A stretch of 42,479 bases of DNA from Fonsecaea monophora. Taxonomy: Eukaryota; Ascomycota; Eurotiomycetes; Chaetothyriales; Herpotrichiellaceae. The stretch lies in the NCBI RefSeq assembly GCF_001642475.1, contig NW_019174108.1, positions 1 through 42,479 of the forward strand, written 5' to 3'. The notes below the pieces were generated by a model, which did no database searches, was not told the origin of the DNA, and saw only the letters and a program-made list of their open reading frames with translations. Every line of letters begins with the position of its first letter. Positions within the stretch are counted from its first letter, which is position 1. Below are positions 1-8,857 of the stretch, in pieces. The position numbers and the translations under genes are program-made.

Positions 1-37
1 CAGTTGACCATTGCTAACAAGATCCTCCACAGCATCA

Positions 38-41
<4 letters not shown>

Positions 42-77
<36 letters not shown>
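42..77. repeat. (CT)18 microsatellite
   Basis: Perfect CT dinucleotide run read directly from the sequence. A looser pyrimidine-rich stretch recurs at 285-330. Confidence 0.98.
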
Positions 78-78
<1 letters not shown>

Positions 79-1098
79 CTCCGCCCGCTTGACAAGCACC
101 ATGGGCGTCTCTCTCTCCATCTTGGCCAGCGAGACCTGCTGGGAGCTCAAGAGGTTCTTCCTCTTGTTGCGTCTCCGCAGGCGCCTCCGCAAGATCTTCC
201 GTCGTCCACCCAAGCATGGGAGCACGTCGTCTTTCGACTGCTCCTTCTCAGAGGTTCCTGTTGAACTCTGGGAAGGTGACGATGGCCCTCTCTCTCCCTT
301 CTCCTCTCCTCTCTCCTCTCCCTCCTCAACCCTCCCAAGGGTTGTTCCTCGTCCACGACGTGGACACTTGTCCGACCGATGGACAGCCTACTAGAGGACA
401 CCGCGGCCAAATGTGCACGACACCGACGTCTGACAACAGCGGTTAGCCCCCAGACTGCCTTGCAGAACGGACCTCTATCTACCGTCAGGTCACAGACGGT
501 TGCAAACCAGTAATGACAGTGAGAAGGCTTCGGCTGATGTCCCGGTTACTGAGTTACACAGATGACATCTGGATGCGTGCGTACTGGCTTCGGCTGGGTA
601 GATGCCGCTACAGTTGGATGTGGGCCTTGAGTCAGGAGACCGAAAGCGCTTCCAAGCGTTATTAGACTCTCTGTCCATCGAGCTGCACAAAGATATATCC
701 CAGGTCTGCCAGTCTGTATTTTATTCAGCGACAAGAGCACCAGTGGCAGCAGCGTCAACCTTTATGCCAACCACAAGGCAGTGCGACTCGATCTGAGCTT
801 GCCATACACTTTCTTTACACCAGGGTTTACGGCTCCCTCCAAAGCCATGACGCTCTTTACAACACACTCATTTACATTCCTGTCGGTCACTCGCTTCAAA
901 CCATTGTCGCTCAAAGCACAGTCACTCGTTCAATTCAAGCCTGTTCAGATGAGTCAAAGACGCCTCTCATATACCTCATCATCGACGCTGTCTTATGTAC
1001 AGAGGACTACAATATCACTGCTATTTATCTCGCCACCTTTGCTGCTGCTGGAAACCTGTCGCTCGTTCAAATACCTTTTCTTCCCTCAAAACAATTCA

Positions 1099-1394
1099 AC
1101 CTCAACCTTCCAAACTCTTCAATTCTTCAAACAACCAATCCTATAAATACCTCAATCCTGCTCCAAACACCTCAACATTCAAAGAACCTCAATCCTTCAA
1201 GGCACCTCAACGACTCAAACAATCTATCCTACCAAACCTCAATCTATCATTGAAATACTTTAACCATTTGTAATCCATCCTCCAAACACCTCAACCTAAT
1301 TCCAAATTCCTCAAGTTCAAACCACCCTCAAACAACTTCATTCACTCCAATCAACCTCAATCAACTGAACACCTCAATCAACTGAATACCTCAA
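1099..1394 (+). repeat. Degenerate ACCTCAA minisatellite
   Basis: Ten exact copies of ACCTCAA start at 1099, 1149, 1169, 1186, 1204, 1236, 1288, 1354, 1371 and 1388, with further one-base variants between them. The last three copies are spaced 17 nt apart and share a longer ACCTCAATCAACTGAA unit. The copies at 1149, 1169, 1186 and 1204 are 17-20 nt apart. This fits an old tandem repeat of about 17 bp that has drifted. Confidence 0.8.
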
Positions 1395-1969
1395 TGAACT
1401 TCCCAACACCATACTCTGCCTCTAAACAATCCAACCTCCAAGATGCACACCTCTGCCATCAACTCTTCAATATAAGGAACGCCAACTGCCACTATTTATG
1501 TCATTTTGTACCACCACCTATCCACCTGTCCATCGTTCAAATTCCCTCAGTCGGAAAACCAACCACAGCATGCCATATACCTCAGTCCTGAAGCTCACAG
1601 TGCCAGAGCAAAACACCACCTATCACACATCATCATCTTCCTCCTCTAACTTGTCACTCCTTCAGTCCCTGTTCCAGTCTCAGCCATTTCTCAATGGAAC
1701 ATTACCACGTACATCTCTCTATGGTCTAAACACACCATTTACCATCATCTACAGATCACCTACATCTCCTGTCTCATCCAATGTCAATCGTTCACCAAGC
1801 ATTCATCGCTCATTCACGTCAACTGAGCTTTCATCACCGTCAATACCATTGGCACCACCTCTCATCCAGCAACGACAAATACCATGTTGTTAGCATGTCT
1901 CTCATCCATCTACACCGCCATTTTATACATCGCCATGTTATGTCTGTCATCAGGTCATCTCGTCAGTCC

Positions 1970-1990
1970 AAAAAAAAAAAAAAAAAAAAA
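1970..1990 (+). repeat. A21 homopolymer
   Basis: Twenty-one consecutive A, followed by GAAAGG and another eight A. It sits at the 3' end of the G-poor tract. Confidence 0.95.
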
Positions 1991-2051
1991 GAAAGGAAAA
2001 AAAACATTAAACACACTCTTTAGATATAATGGTTCAAATCACAGGACTGTC

Positions 2052-2104
2052 AAGGAAGCCAGGAAGCCAGGAAGCCAGGAAGCAAGGAAGGAAGCAAGGA
2101 AGCC
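2052..2104 (+). repeat. AGGAAGCC short tandem repeat
   Basis: Purine-rich tandem repeat with an 8-bp unit (AGGAAGCC). The first copies are perfect and the later ones drift to AAGGAAGG. Confidence 0.9.
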
Positions 2105-2650
2105 TTTACAGACCCAAAGTCATACCACAGGAAAAGACTCCATTGCTCTTGGGTCGCTTGGAGCTTGAGGTCAGAATGGGGCTGCCCATTGGCATTCATG
2201 TACAACGTCATGTATCATCTAGCATTTATGTAGTTTACTGTTCCAACACTGCTCAAGTCATGAGTGCCACCATGTTCCTCCCGTGTACACCTCATTTCGC
2301 GCCTTCATACCATCCATGTTTTTGTTCTCCTCTCATCTCCAGCTTATGACTATTCAACTTACTCGCTCCCTCGTCCACTCCCCTCTGTTCCCTACTGGGC
2401 CCCCACAGTTCAGAGGATGTGCTAGTTGGCATCGCCTAACCGTCGCCAGCCTTAGATGTGTCACGTGCACGGGGTCCGATAAATGCCAGGATCTAGAACA
2501 GACTCTAATTGGGTTTAGTGCCTCACAATAAGTGCCTTTTCCTCGCAGGTGAGCTGGTGAGGCAGGCAGGGTACCTGTGTACTTACTCTCTTCCTTGACA
2601 GGGGTGCTTGACTGTAGACCTTCAACGGTACAGCTTCTGAATCAGACTGT

Positions 2651-3497
2651 TTGGATCTATGGCTCCACATGGTACCAGTCTATTCCTCGCTTTTGCTAAC
2701 GAATGTTGACGACCGACCACATGCGCTTGCCGGCTTCGTATCAAGATTTCGTCAAGTGCTAAAGTGTGACTGTTTAGCTGGCTTGCGGGTTTCAGACCTT
2801 CCTCGAGCGTTGCTCCGGGAGGCCGAACTCTAGAAAAGGGTACGAGAAGTCAAGATGATCTGATCGAAAACCCTGGTGGGGATCTGGGGGAAGGCTCAAG
2901 GTGACCTTCAAAAGGAGCTTCTAAGGGAGCCTTACGAGACCCAGCAGCCGTCACACAGTCGAATCACCGACATGGTCCTGGATGTCGCAATATAGGAAAG
3001 ACGATCATTCGTGTCTTGTCAACCTCGAGAAGGTTTTCTGGAAGGGGGGATTCCGTATTGACGAACGCTTCCAACTACACCGCCATCACCACCCGTCACC
3101 CAATCCCACTAATCCCTCCAATATCTCTGTTGACGATGTGGACCCCAGACAAATAGAGGTATCAGGTGCAGTGCGAGATGGCATCCTGACACTTGCCTCT
3201 CTTTCAATCATTGGGATGGCTTTCCATGTTAAGGTGGGAGATGACTCATCTTGGCTTGTCCCTGACTGCATCACAGCTGACTGCTTGCATCACAATGACG
3301 CCGTTTTATGCCTCTTGGTTGGTTTGACACAAGACGGTTCCTCATCGACAAGAGACTTGTGGGAGTGTAGCATTGTTCTGAGACGCCGCCAACAAGGCAC
3401 TGAAAACTATATGAGAATTGAAAGGGCGAACCACCGCGTCGACCAGGGTCGCTTGTTCGATGTTACCGCCGAAATAAAACGGATCACCATCATCTAG
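2651..3497 (+). pseudogene. HET-domain protein relic, C-terminal part
   Basis: Two segments in different frames match the layout of the C-terminal half of fungal heterokaryon-incompatibility (HET, PF06985) proteins. Segment 1 (2651-2833) has the pattern Y-S-x3-L-T-x3-D-R-x2-A-L-A-G, then L-K-x-D-x-L-A-G-L and D-L-P-R-A-L-L. Segment 2 (from about 2942, open to 3497) has the typical P-T-W-S-W-M-S motif at about 2967-2987, a region aligning with the usual CLL..L hydrophobic stretch, and the characteristic terminal I-T-I-I followed by a stop. A stop (TAA near 2919) and a frame change separate the segments, and no N-terminal HET domain (LWID.LCI-type motif) is visible upstream. I infer a truncated, decaying gene. 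An unrecognised intron between the segments is possible but would not explain the missing N-terminus. Confidence 0.62.
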
Positions 3498-3678
3498 AAA
3501 CATCCAAGGGGTTTTTAGGGAACACCATAGACCATTTCTCCTCCCCCTCCTCCTTCCTCCACCTTCCTTTCCACCTGCTGACTTGGACATTGATATATTG
3601 AAGTCGACAACAAAAGAACTTTGTAGCGATTCGGCTCTTGAAACCTCGACAATTGACCAGATTTTCCCCGACGACAGA

Positions 3679-3702
3679 TGTGTGTGTGTGTGTGTGTGTG
3701 TG
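3679..3702. repeat. (TG)12 microsatellite
   Basis: Perfect dinucleotide run. Confidence 0.97.
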
Positions 3703-3747
3703 AGATAATATTGACATATTTCACAAGTAGGGAGTTGTATATAGACC

Positions 3748-3768
3748 ATAGCTATAGCTATAGCTATG
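3748..3768. repeat. TAGCTA tandem repeat
   Basis: Three to four copies of a self-complementary 6-bp unit (TAGCTA). Confidence 0.9.
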
Positions 3769-3814
3769 ACTAGGCTAAGTGGCAAGGAGATCCATACTGG
3801 CTTTCGCTGTGGCG

Positions 3815-3846
3815 AATGGGCAATGGGCAATGGGCAATGGGCAAGG
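3815..3846. repeat. 7-bp CAATGGG tandem repeat
   Basis: About four copies of a GGGCAAT unit, with the last one mutated to GGGCAAG. Confidence 0.92.
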
Positions 3847-3895
3847 GACATCAGGTAGATCTACATATCTCCATTTGGCTCGCCCAGTGTGAAAA

Positions 3896-3937
3896 AGAGA
3901 GAGAGAGAGAGCAAATCGAAAAGTGTGTGTGTGTGTG
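3896..3937. repeat. Compound (AG)n...(GT)n microsatellite
   Basis: An AG run at 3896-3911 and a GT run at 3923-3937 are separated by 11 nt of unique sequence. Confidence 0.9.
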
Positions 3938-4039
3938 CATGTACATGAAAATAGGAATCGCGGACTCGTATTTACAAGAAAGAGATGCTCTGAACCTTCA
4001 AGGAGGGACATCAAACGTCGTCAAATGACTCCAGAGTTT

Positions 4040-5770
4040 TCAAAACTTCATGACCACCATCTCCATGCGCTCGTTCTGCCCAATCAGCCAGCGCTCGTCG
4101 CCCGCGATGCGGCCCATAAAGGAGACTTCCCGCGTCAAGTCGTCGTCGAGGGTGGCCCAGCCGAGGGCCGCCTCCCCGAGGGCCGCAAAGTCTTTGTTGG
4201 TGGCGGCGTCGACCTTGATCCGCACGACTAGCCTGTTGTCCGCGCTCTGGCCCGAGAAGCACGTCTCGACCAGGCTCAGTCTGACGCCGGCATCGGTGTC
4301 GACCACGTCCATGATGGGCAGGAACCACCGCTCGCTTTCTTCCACGTCGGCCGTCTCCATGCTACAATGGCCGCGGTACGGAGGCAGATTGCCGTCCCAA
4401 TCTCTAAAGAGTCTGGGGCCCTCACCAATGAAGGGGAACGTGGTCGTCTTGGCACACCACAGTCGCTCCGCCGGGTCAAAGTAGCCCTGGCCGGCCACGC
4501 CCACGTTCTCGCGCACCGTGAGGGACAGGGTTTCCGAGTCCAGGTGGAGAGACATCAGGGCGACGCTGGCGCGCTGACGGATGCCAAAAAGATCCATCTG
4601 TCTGAAAGAAAACCTCGACACGATATACGGGCCGGCTTTCCCGGTGGGGAGGAATTTGCCAGACGGGTCCGTCGAAGGCCTGTACGGCGAGGGACTAGAA
4701 ATGTCCCAGACCGAGAGCGACTCAATGGGCAGCTCCTCGTCCCCTGTGTACATGCTCCGGTTGGGCTGCCAGAAATACACGGCATAATGGGAGGCAGTGT
4801 GGGTCGAGAAGAAGCGGTCGTGATAATTGGGCGGCAACCCGAGAAAATGCATCTTCCATTCTGAGCGCCAGGTCACCTCCCAGGACTTGTCACGTCCGGA
4901 AGTACGCCGGACGTCGAAACAATTTGCAAAATGCCGGTTGACCTGCTCCATGGCATTGAGGTTGTGGAAAGGGTCCTTCTCGGCCCATTCCACAATCAAG
5001 GTATGCTCTTTCAGGCGCAGATTTCGGATGATCTTACCTCGAACGTCAAAGGGGATGGGATACTTGTGGCCAGTCTCAACATCCAACAAAGCCAGGATCT
5101 GCGGGAAGTAGCCATCCTCATTGCACTCGGCTGGCGCAAAGACCAGGAGACCGTCATCGTAGGACCACAGGGTCGGTCTAAAGAGGTAAGGCTTAGTGCC
5201 AACGCGACTCAGGTGACTGGCCGCTGTCTCATAGTAGAGCCGACCCCCCGGCTGGCTTTCGTGGTAATCCCACTGGCCCACGGGGAACCAGTCGCCTAAT
5301 TGTTCAACCGGAGCCATGGGATATCTGTCGACCACTCTAGCTGTGCCTTGGGCCAGGTGGTGGTACCGCGTGGCAACTGTGGCGAGAATGGCTTTCCAGT
5401 CCCGCGAGCCTTGTGATTGGCAGGGAGAATGCAGATGCAGGGTCCCGGGTGGAAGAGACCGGACCTCTCTGGAGCGCGGATACGATTGCAGCACGAACCT
5501 GATGTATTCGTCTCTGGAGAATGCGGCGCGCCATGACTTGGAGACACGCTGGCAGCACACGACATCCCACGCGGAAAGGTCTCTCAAGACCAAGAGAAAG
5601 ACATCCTCGGGTAAGTCGGGCAGAGATATTGACGTTGGTGTTGTTGACGGAGGTGGAGGAGAGGAAGAGAGGGGAGCTAGCTCGTCGGAGGTTGAGTCCG
5701 GCGGCGGAATTTCTGGTTTGTGGGCTGGAATCGTTGAGACGTACATGGTCGTATGTTGTGAGTATGGCAT
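4040..5770 (-). CDS. F-box domain protein
   Basis: A 576-residue single-exon protein. The ATG at 5770 is the first in frame; the 37 codons above it have no ATG. An N-terminal Pro/Ser/Thr-rich linker (about 20-48) precedes an F-box at about 50-93: it starts L-P-D-L-P-E-D-V-F, then L-x-D-L-S-A-W-D-V, then C-C-Q-R-V-S-K-S-W-R. F-box proteins dock on Skp1 in SCF ubiquitin ligases and choose substrates through their C-terminal part. The remaining 480 residues show no LRR, WD40 or Kelch repeat that I recognise; they resemble the loosely conserved C-terminal halves common in ascomycete F-box families. The substrate is unknown. It is transcribed divergently from PDX1. Confidence 0.85.
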   Translation of the reverse strand: MPYSQHTTMYVSTIPAHKPEIPPPDSTSDELAPLSSSPPPPSTTPTSISLPDLPEDVFLLVLRDLSAWDVVCCQRVSKSWRAAFSRDEYIRFVLQSYPRSREVRSLPPGTLHLHSPCQSQGSRDWKAILATVATRYHHLAQGTARVVDRYPMAPVEQLGDWFPVGQWDYHESQPGGRLYYETAASHLSRVGTKPYLFRPTLWSYDDGLLVFAPAECNEDGYFPQILALLDVETGHKYPIPFDVRGKIIRNLRLKEHTLIVEWAEKDPFHNLNAMEQVNRHFANCFDVRRTSGRDKSWEVTWRSEWKMHFLGLPPNYHDRFFSTHTASHYAVYFWQPNRSMYTGDEELPIESLSVWDISSPSPYRPSTDPSGKFLPTGKAGPYIVSRFSFRQMDLFGIRQRASVALMSLHLDSETLSLTVRENVGVAGQGYFDPAERLWCAKTTTFPFIGEGPRLFRDWDGNLPPYRGHCSMETADVEESERWFLPIMDVVDTDAGVRLSLVETCFSGQSADNRLVVRIKVDAATNKDFAALGEAALGWATLDDDLTREVSFMGRIAGDERWLIGQNERMEMVVMKF

Positions 5771-7083
5771 GATGAGCACAGCGCAGGCGCAGCATTTGAG
5801 CAACGCATCGAGAAGCCCAAGGAGCTGGTCATTGCCGATTGGAAAATGAAAGAGAAGGAGAGGAGAAGCAGTGACGGTCAAATCTCAGTCAGCTCATGCT
5901 GCACTCGATGAGGTGTGTATGTGTTCAATAACGAGTCGGAAATCAATTCCCTGCACTCCTCCTCTTCTTCCTTCTCCTCCTACTCATAGGATTCTCTCTC
6001 CATCTGAGCTGCCGTGGCGGTGCGGAGTGAAGGCACCAGGAGGTGGAGGGCACCCAGAGGGCCAGAGGGATATCACTGACTAATCCGGTCACGTGTCTCC
6101 GATAACGCTTATCTGCTTATCGGGAAGATGGTCATAGGCCGCTGCTTTCCGATGCCAACCAGTGCCCCTCGGTGGCATCAGCTAGTTAGACAGGCACTAG
6201 TACCACTAGCACCGAGGGCTAGACCACTAATCGCCATACAAAGTGTCTACTAGGCAAGTGTTAAGTTGTCTAGTGGAGCACGTGAGGGTGACTTCTCCGA
6301 CGGCCATCATCGCCGCGGGGAAAATTGTATGCGAATTTTTCCTGGTCCGATGAAAAAGCATTCCCCGGATGGCCAGTCACTTCCCAGTCATTGAATTCGG
6401 TGTCTATGTGCTTGTCCCAGGGCGCAGGCAAACCAAACACCGTAGCCACCAAATCTACAACCATTTGTACCTATAAACACAGACGACAAGTCCATCCGTC
6501 CATCTCCTGATAGTCACACATAAACCATCCCTCGCAACCAGTTTACCAATATAGCCTGGCCATATCACCAACCAACTTACCAACTTGCTTACCTATTCTT
6601 CCCTTTGTCCGTCACCTGGTTGGTGTCTGCGTACTCGGAAAAAGGAGGTCCTCTTTTTTTTCACTTTCCTCTTTCGTTAATTGCATTCTGCTATTACTCC
6701 GGACTGTAACTGTGGTGGCCAGACTCTGCGCGTGTGTGTGGGGGGAAAAGAAATCTCCATTGATTTTTCGGTGACTCAGGACAATTGGGGGGTGGGAAAT
6801 AATTTTTGTTTTTTTCGCCTCCTCCTCTCGACAACTTTGCGGTCTTTTCCCTCGACTTCCTCTTTGGACAGTTGCCTCTTTCTATTCCTCTTTGTTGGCA
6901 AGACATCACCTACCTATCTGGTTGTCTCTCCGATTGACCGACTGAACAACCAACCTTGCTACTCTCCTACTCTCTTCTCGAACCCGCTTATATCCCTCGC
7001 CTCGACCACCTTCTCACACCCCACTCCTACTTCTTTTGATCACCAACCATACAACTTCCTCCTAACCGCATATTACCTCCGTT
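5771..7083. other. Divergent promoter region, F-box gene / PDX1
   Basis: Shared upstream region of two divergent genes. It contains two CACGTG hexamers (about 6091 and 6279), a TGACTCA heptamer at 6772-6778, and a strongly pyrimidine-rich stretch from about 6800 to the PDX1 start, which is typical of fungal core promoters and 5' leaders. I see no gene in it. Confidence 0.7.
6772..6778. promoter_or_regulatory. Candidate Gcn4/CpcA (bZIP) site upstream of PDX1
   Basis: Perfect TGACTCA 306 bp upstream of the PDX1 ATG. Yeast SNZ1 is known to respond to amino-acid starvation through Gcn4, so the site is plausible. About five copies of this heptamer (either orientation) are expected by chance in a window of this size. 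Confidence 0.4.
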
Positions 7084-8043
7084 ATGGTCATTAACGACAA
7101 CTCCAACATGTCTTCCACCACTATCGTCCCCCAAACCTCCTCCGCGACCAATGGCGACCTCCCCTCCTTCACAGTAAAAGCCGGCCTGGCACAGATGCTC
7201 AAGGGCGGCGTGATAATGGACGTGGTCAACGCTGAACAAGCCCGCATTGCCGAGGAAGCCGGCGCCTGCGCCGTCATGGCCCTCGAGCGCGTGCCCGCCG
7301 ACATTCGCGCCCAGGGTGGCGTCGCCAGAATGTCCGACCCCGGCCTCATCAAAGAAATCCAGGCCGCCGTCACCATACCCGTCATGGCTAAGGCTAGAAT
7401 AGGTCACTTTGTCGAGTGTCAGATCCTCGAGGCCCTGGGTGTGGATTACATCGACGAGAGTGAGGTTTTGACGCCTGCGGATAACACCTACCATGTGGAG
7501 AAGGGGGACTTTAAGGTACCATTTGTGTGCGGGTGCCGGAATCTGGGTGAGGCTCTTCGACGGATCGCCGAGGGCGCCGCCATGATTCGAACAAAGGGCG
7601 AGGCCGGCACCGGTGACGTTGTCGAGGCAGTCAAGCACATGCGGACGGTCAAGAGCGACATCGCAAAGGCCCAGGCCGCGTTGAAAGAGGGCGAGGGGTC
7701 TTTGAGGGCCCTGGCCAAGGAACTGGGCTGTGATGCCGCCCTGCTCAAGCAGACCGCCGAGCTCGGCCGCCTACCCGTGGTCAACTTCGCCGCTGGTGGT
7801 ATCGCGACCCCCGCCGACGCCGCGCTCATGATGCAGCTGGGCTGCGACGGTGTCTTTGTCGGCTCCGGCATCTTCAAGAGCGGCAATGCCGCCAAGCGAG
7901 CAAAGGCCATTGTGCAGGCCACCACGCACTACCGAGACGCACACGTGCTGGCACAGTGCTCCGAGGGCCTCGGAGAGGCCATGGTGGGCATCAACGTCAG
8001 CGGCATGAAAGACGGCGACAAGCTGGCCGGACGGGGCTGGTAG
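7084..8043 (+). CDS. PDX1: Pyridoxal 5'-phosphate synthase, PdxS/SNZ subunit
   Basis: A 319-residue (beta/alpha)8-barrel enzyme of the DXP-independent vitamin B6 pathway. It condenses ribose 5-phosphate, glyceraldehyde 3-phosphate and ammonia into PLP; the ammonia comes from the glutaminase partner Pdx2/SNO, which is not in this window. Family signatures are uninterrupted: G-G-V-I-M-D-V-V with the catalytic Asp at 46, V-M-A-K-A-R-I-G-H with the Schiff-base Lys at 103, and M-I-R-T-K-G-E-A-G-T-G with the second Lys at 171. The spacings D-K 57 and D-K 125 equal those of Bacillus PdxS (D24, K81, K149). There is no intron. The first ATG (7084) is used here; a second ATG at 7108 in better context (CAACATGTC) could be the true start and would remove eight residues. 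It converges on ORC2. Confidence 0.98.
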   Translation: MVINDNSNMSSTTIVPQTSSATNGDLPSFTVKAGLAQMLKGGVIMDVVNAEQARIAEEAGACAVMALERVPADIRAQGGVARMSDPGLIKEIQAAVTIPVMAKARIGHFVECQILEALGVDYIDESEVLTPADNTYHVEKGDFKVPFVCGCRNLGEALRRIAEGAAMIRTKGEAGTGDVVEAVKHMRTVKSDIAKAQAALKEGEGSLRALAKELGCDAALLKQTAELGRLPVVNFAAGGIATPADAALMMQLGCDGVFVGSGIFKSGNAAKRAKAIVQATTHYRDAHVLAQCSEGLGEAMVGINVSGMKDGDKLAGRGW

Positions 8044-8857
8044 ATGACATAAGAAAGCACGCGATGAACGGTGCTTGCTTGGTTGATAGATTGGCCAGAT
8101 CCTTGTCCACTCTTTCTTGCTCTTCTCCACCACCAGGCTGAAGAGAGAAAGACCTTTGACAAAGATCGAGCCGATGACAGGGACGCAATCGCCGGAGAAA
8201 GGAAACGAGAAATGACGAGTTCGGGCATGATCCTGACCAATTGCATGCATGAGGTCCTCAGAGTGCCTGGTGTTAATGTCCAGGATATGGATGTAGACGG
8301 AGCACGAGGGATGGACACGGAACCGAGACATCCAATGCATCACCGCTGTCGGAAGTGGAAGCGGACGGCGTCTACATAAATATTATTTATCCACGTCTAT
8401 CCATGCACATCTACAATTCAGCATATTGATTTTCCCCTCCTCTAGAATTCTTTTTTCATCACAATGAGATCTGAATTTGGATCAGGATCTCAGTCCTAGT
8501 CCCCAAACCAAAGTAAAACAAAAAGATAGGATGGATATTTTGCCTCAATCGGTCAATCAGTTAGCTACGTAGTCTTGTCAGTTGCTCGGTGAATAAACTG
8601 AGTGGTTCGCTTCAACTCGATGGCGGTGAGGTTCTTGATCCAGACGTGCGGTACTGAGCTGTATCTACACAAGTATATACAGATCGTATCTGAATTCGTC
8701 TATTTGACTAGTATTCTATCCGTGGATGGTTGTGACAGTCACACTCTACTCACTTAATAAACCCGACTTTCTCGACCGATCTCTTCTGTGGCTCTCCACC
8801 TCCCTTCCACCTCCCATTGTCTGTGACCGTGTGCGCTGACCGTGTGCGTCGACCTCC
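8044..8857. other. Convergent intergenic region, PDX1 / ORC2 3' ends
   Basis: Holds the two facing 3' ends. AATAAA occurs on the plus strand at 8592-8597, but I cannot assign it to a real cleavage site. I see no gene in it. Confidence 0.7.

Larger units (their letters stand above)
1..2650. other. Gene-free repeat-rich interval
   Basis: I see no convincing gene here. Open frames at 781-1146 and 1498-1893 are low-complexity (Ser/Thr/Pro/His-rich) and follow from a G-poor, C/A/T-rich plus strand between about 800 and 2000. The stretch holds a CT microsatellite, a decayed ACCTCAA minisatellite, a 21-nt A-run and an AGGAAGCC tandem repeat, each listed separately. If the HET relic that follows was once complete, its N-terminal half should have lain here, but no HET signature motif is visible. 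Confidence 0.6.
3498..4039. other. Intergenic spacer with simple repeats
   Basis: This lies between the HET relic and the 3' end of the F-box gene. It contains (TG)12, TAGCTA repeats, a 7-bp CAATGGG repeat, and short AG and GT runs. The long minus-strand frames here encode only His-Thr runs from the microsatellite. Confidence 0.8.

Noticed and set aside
1099..1394. Regularly spaced ACCTCAA motifs as a CRISPR-like array
   Set aside because: The conserved unit is only 7 nt, spacing is irregular, and the genome is eukaryotic.
1498..1893. 131-codon plus-strand frame
   Set aside because: Ser/Thr/Pro-rich low complexity caused by the G-poor base composition; no domain and no good start context.
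1970..2104. A-run plus purine repeat as a LINE/SINE 3' end
   Set aside because: No reverse-transcriptase coding sequence, no pol III boxes and no clear target-site duplication; kept only as a possibility in the findings.
3342..3851. 169-codon minus-strand frame opposite the HET relic
   Set aside because: Its only striking feature is a His-Thr run produced by the TG microsatellite; no family motif, and the opposite strand has HET hallmarks.
5771..5881. Upstream extension of the F-box protein by 37 residues
   Set aside because: The extension begins at a TTG; the first ATG is at 5770.
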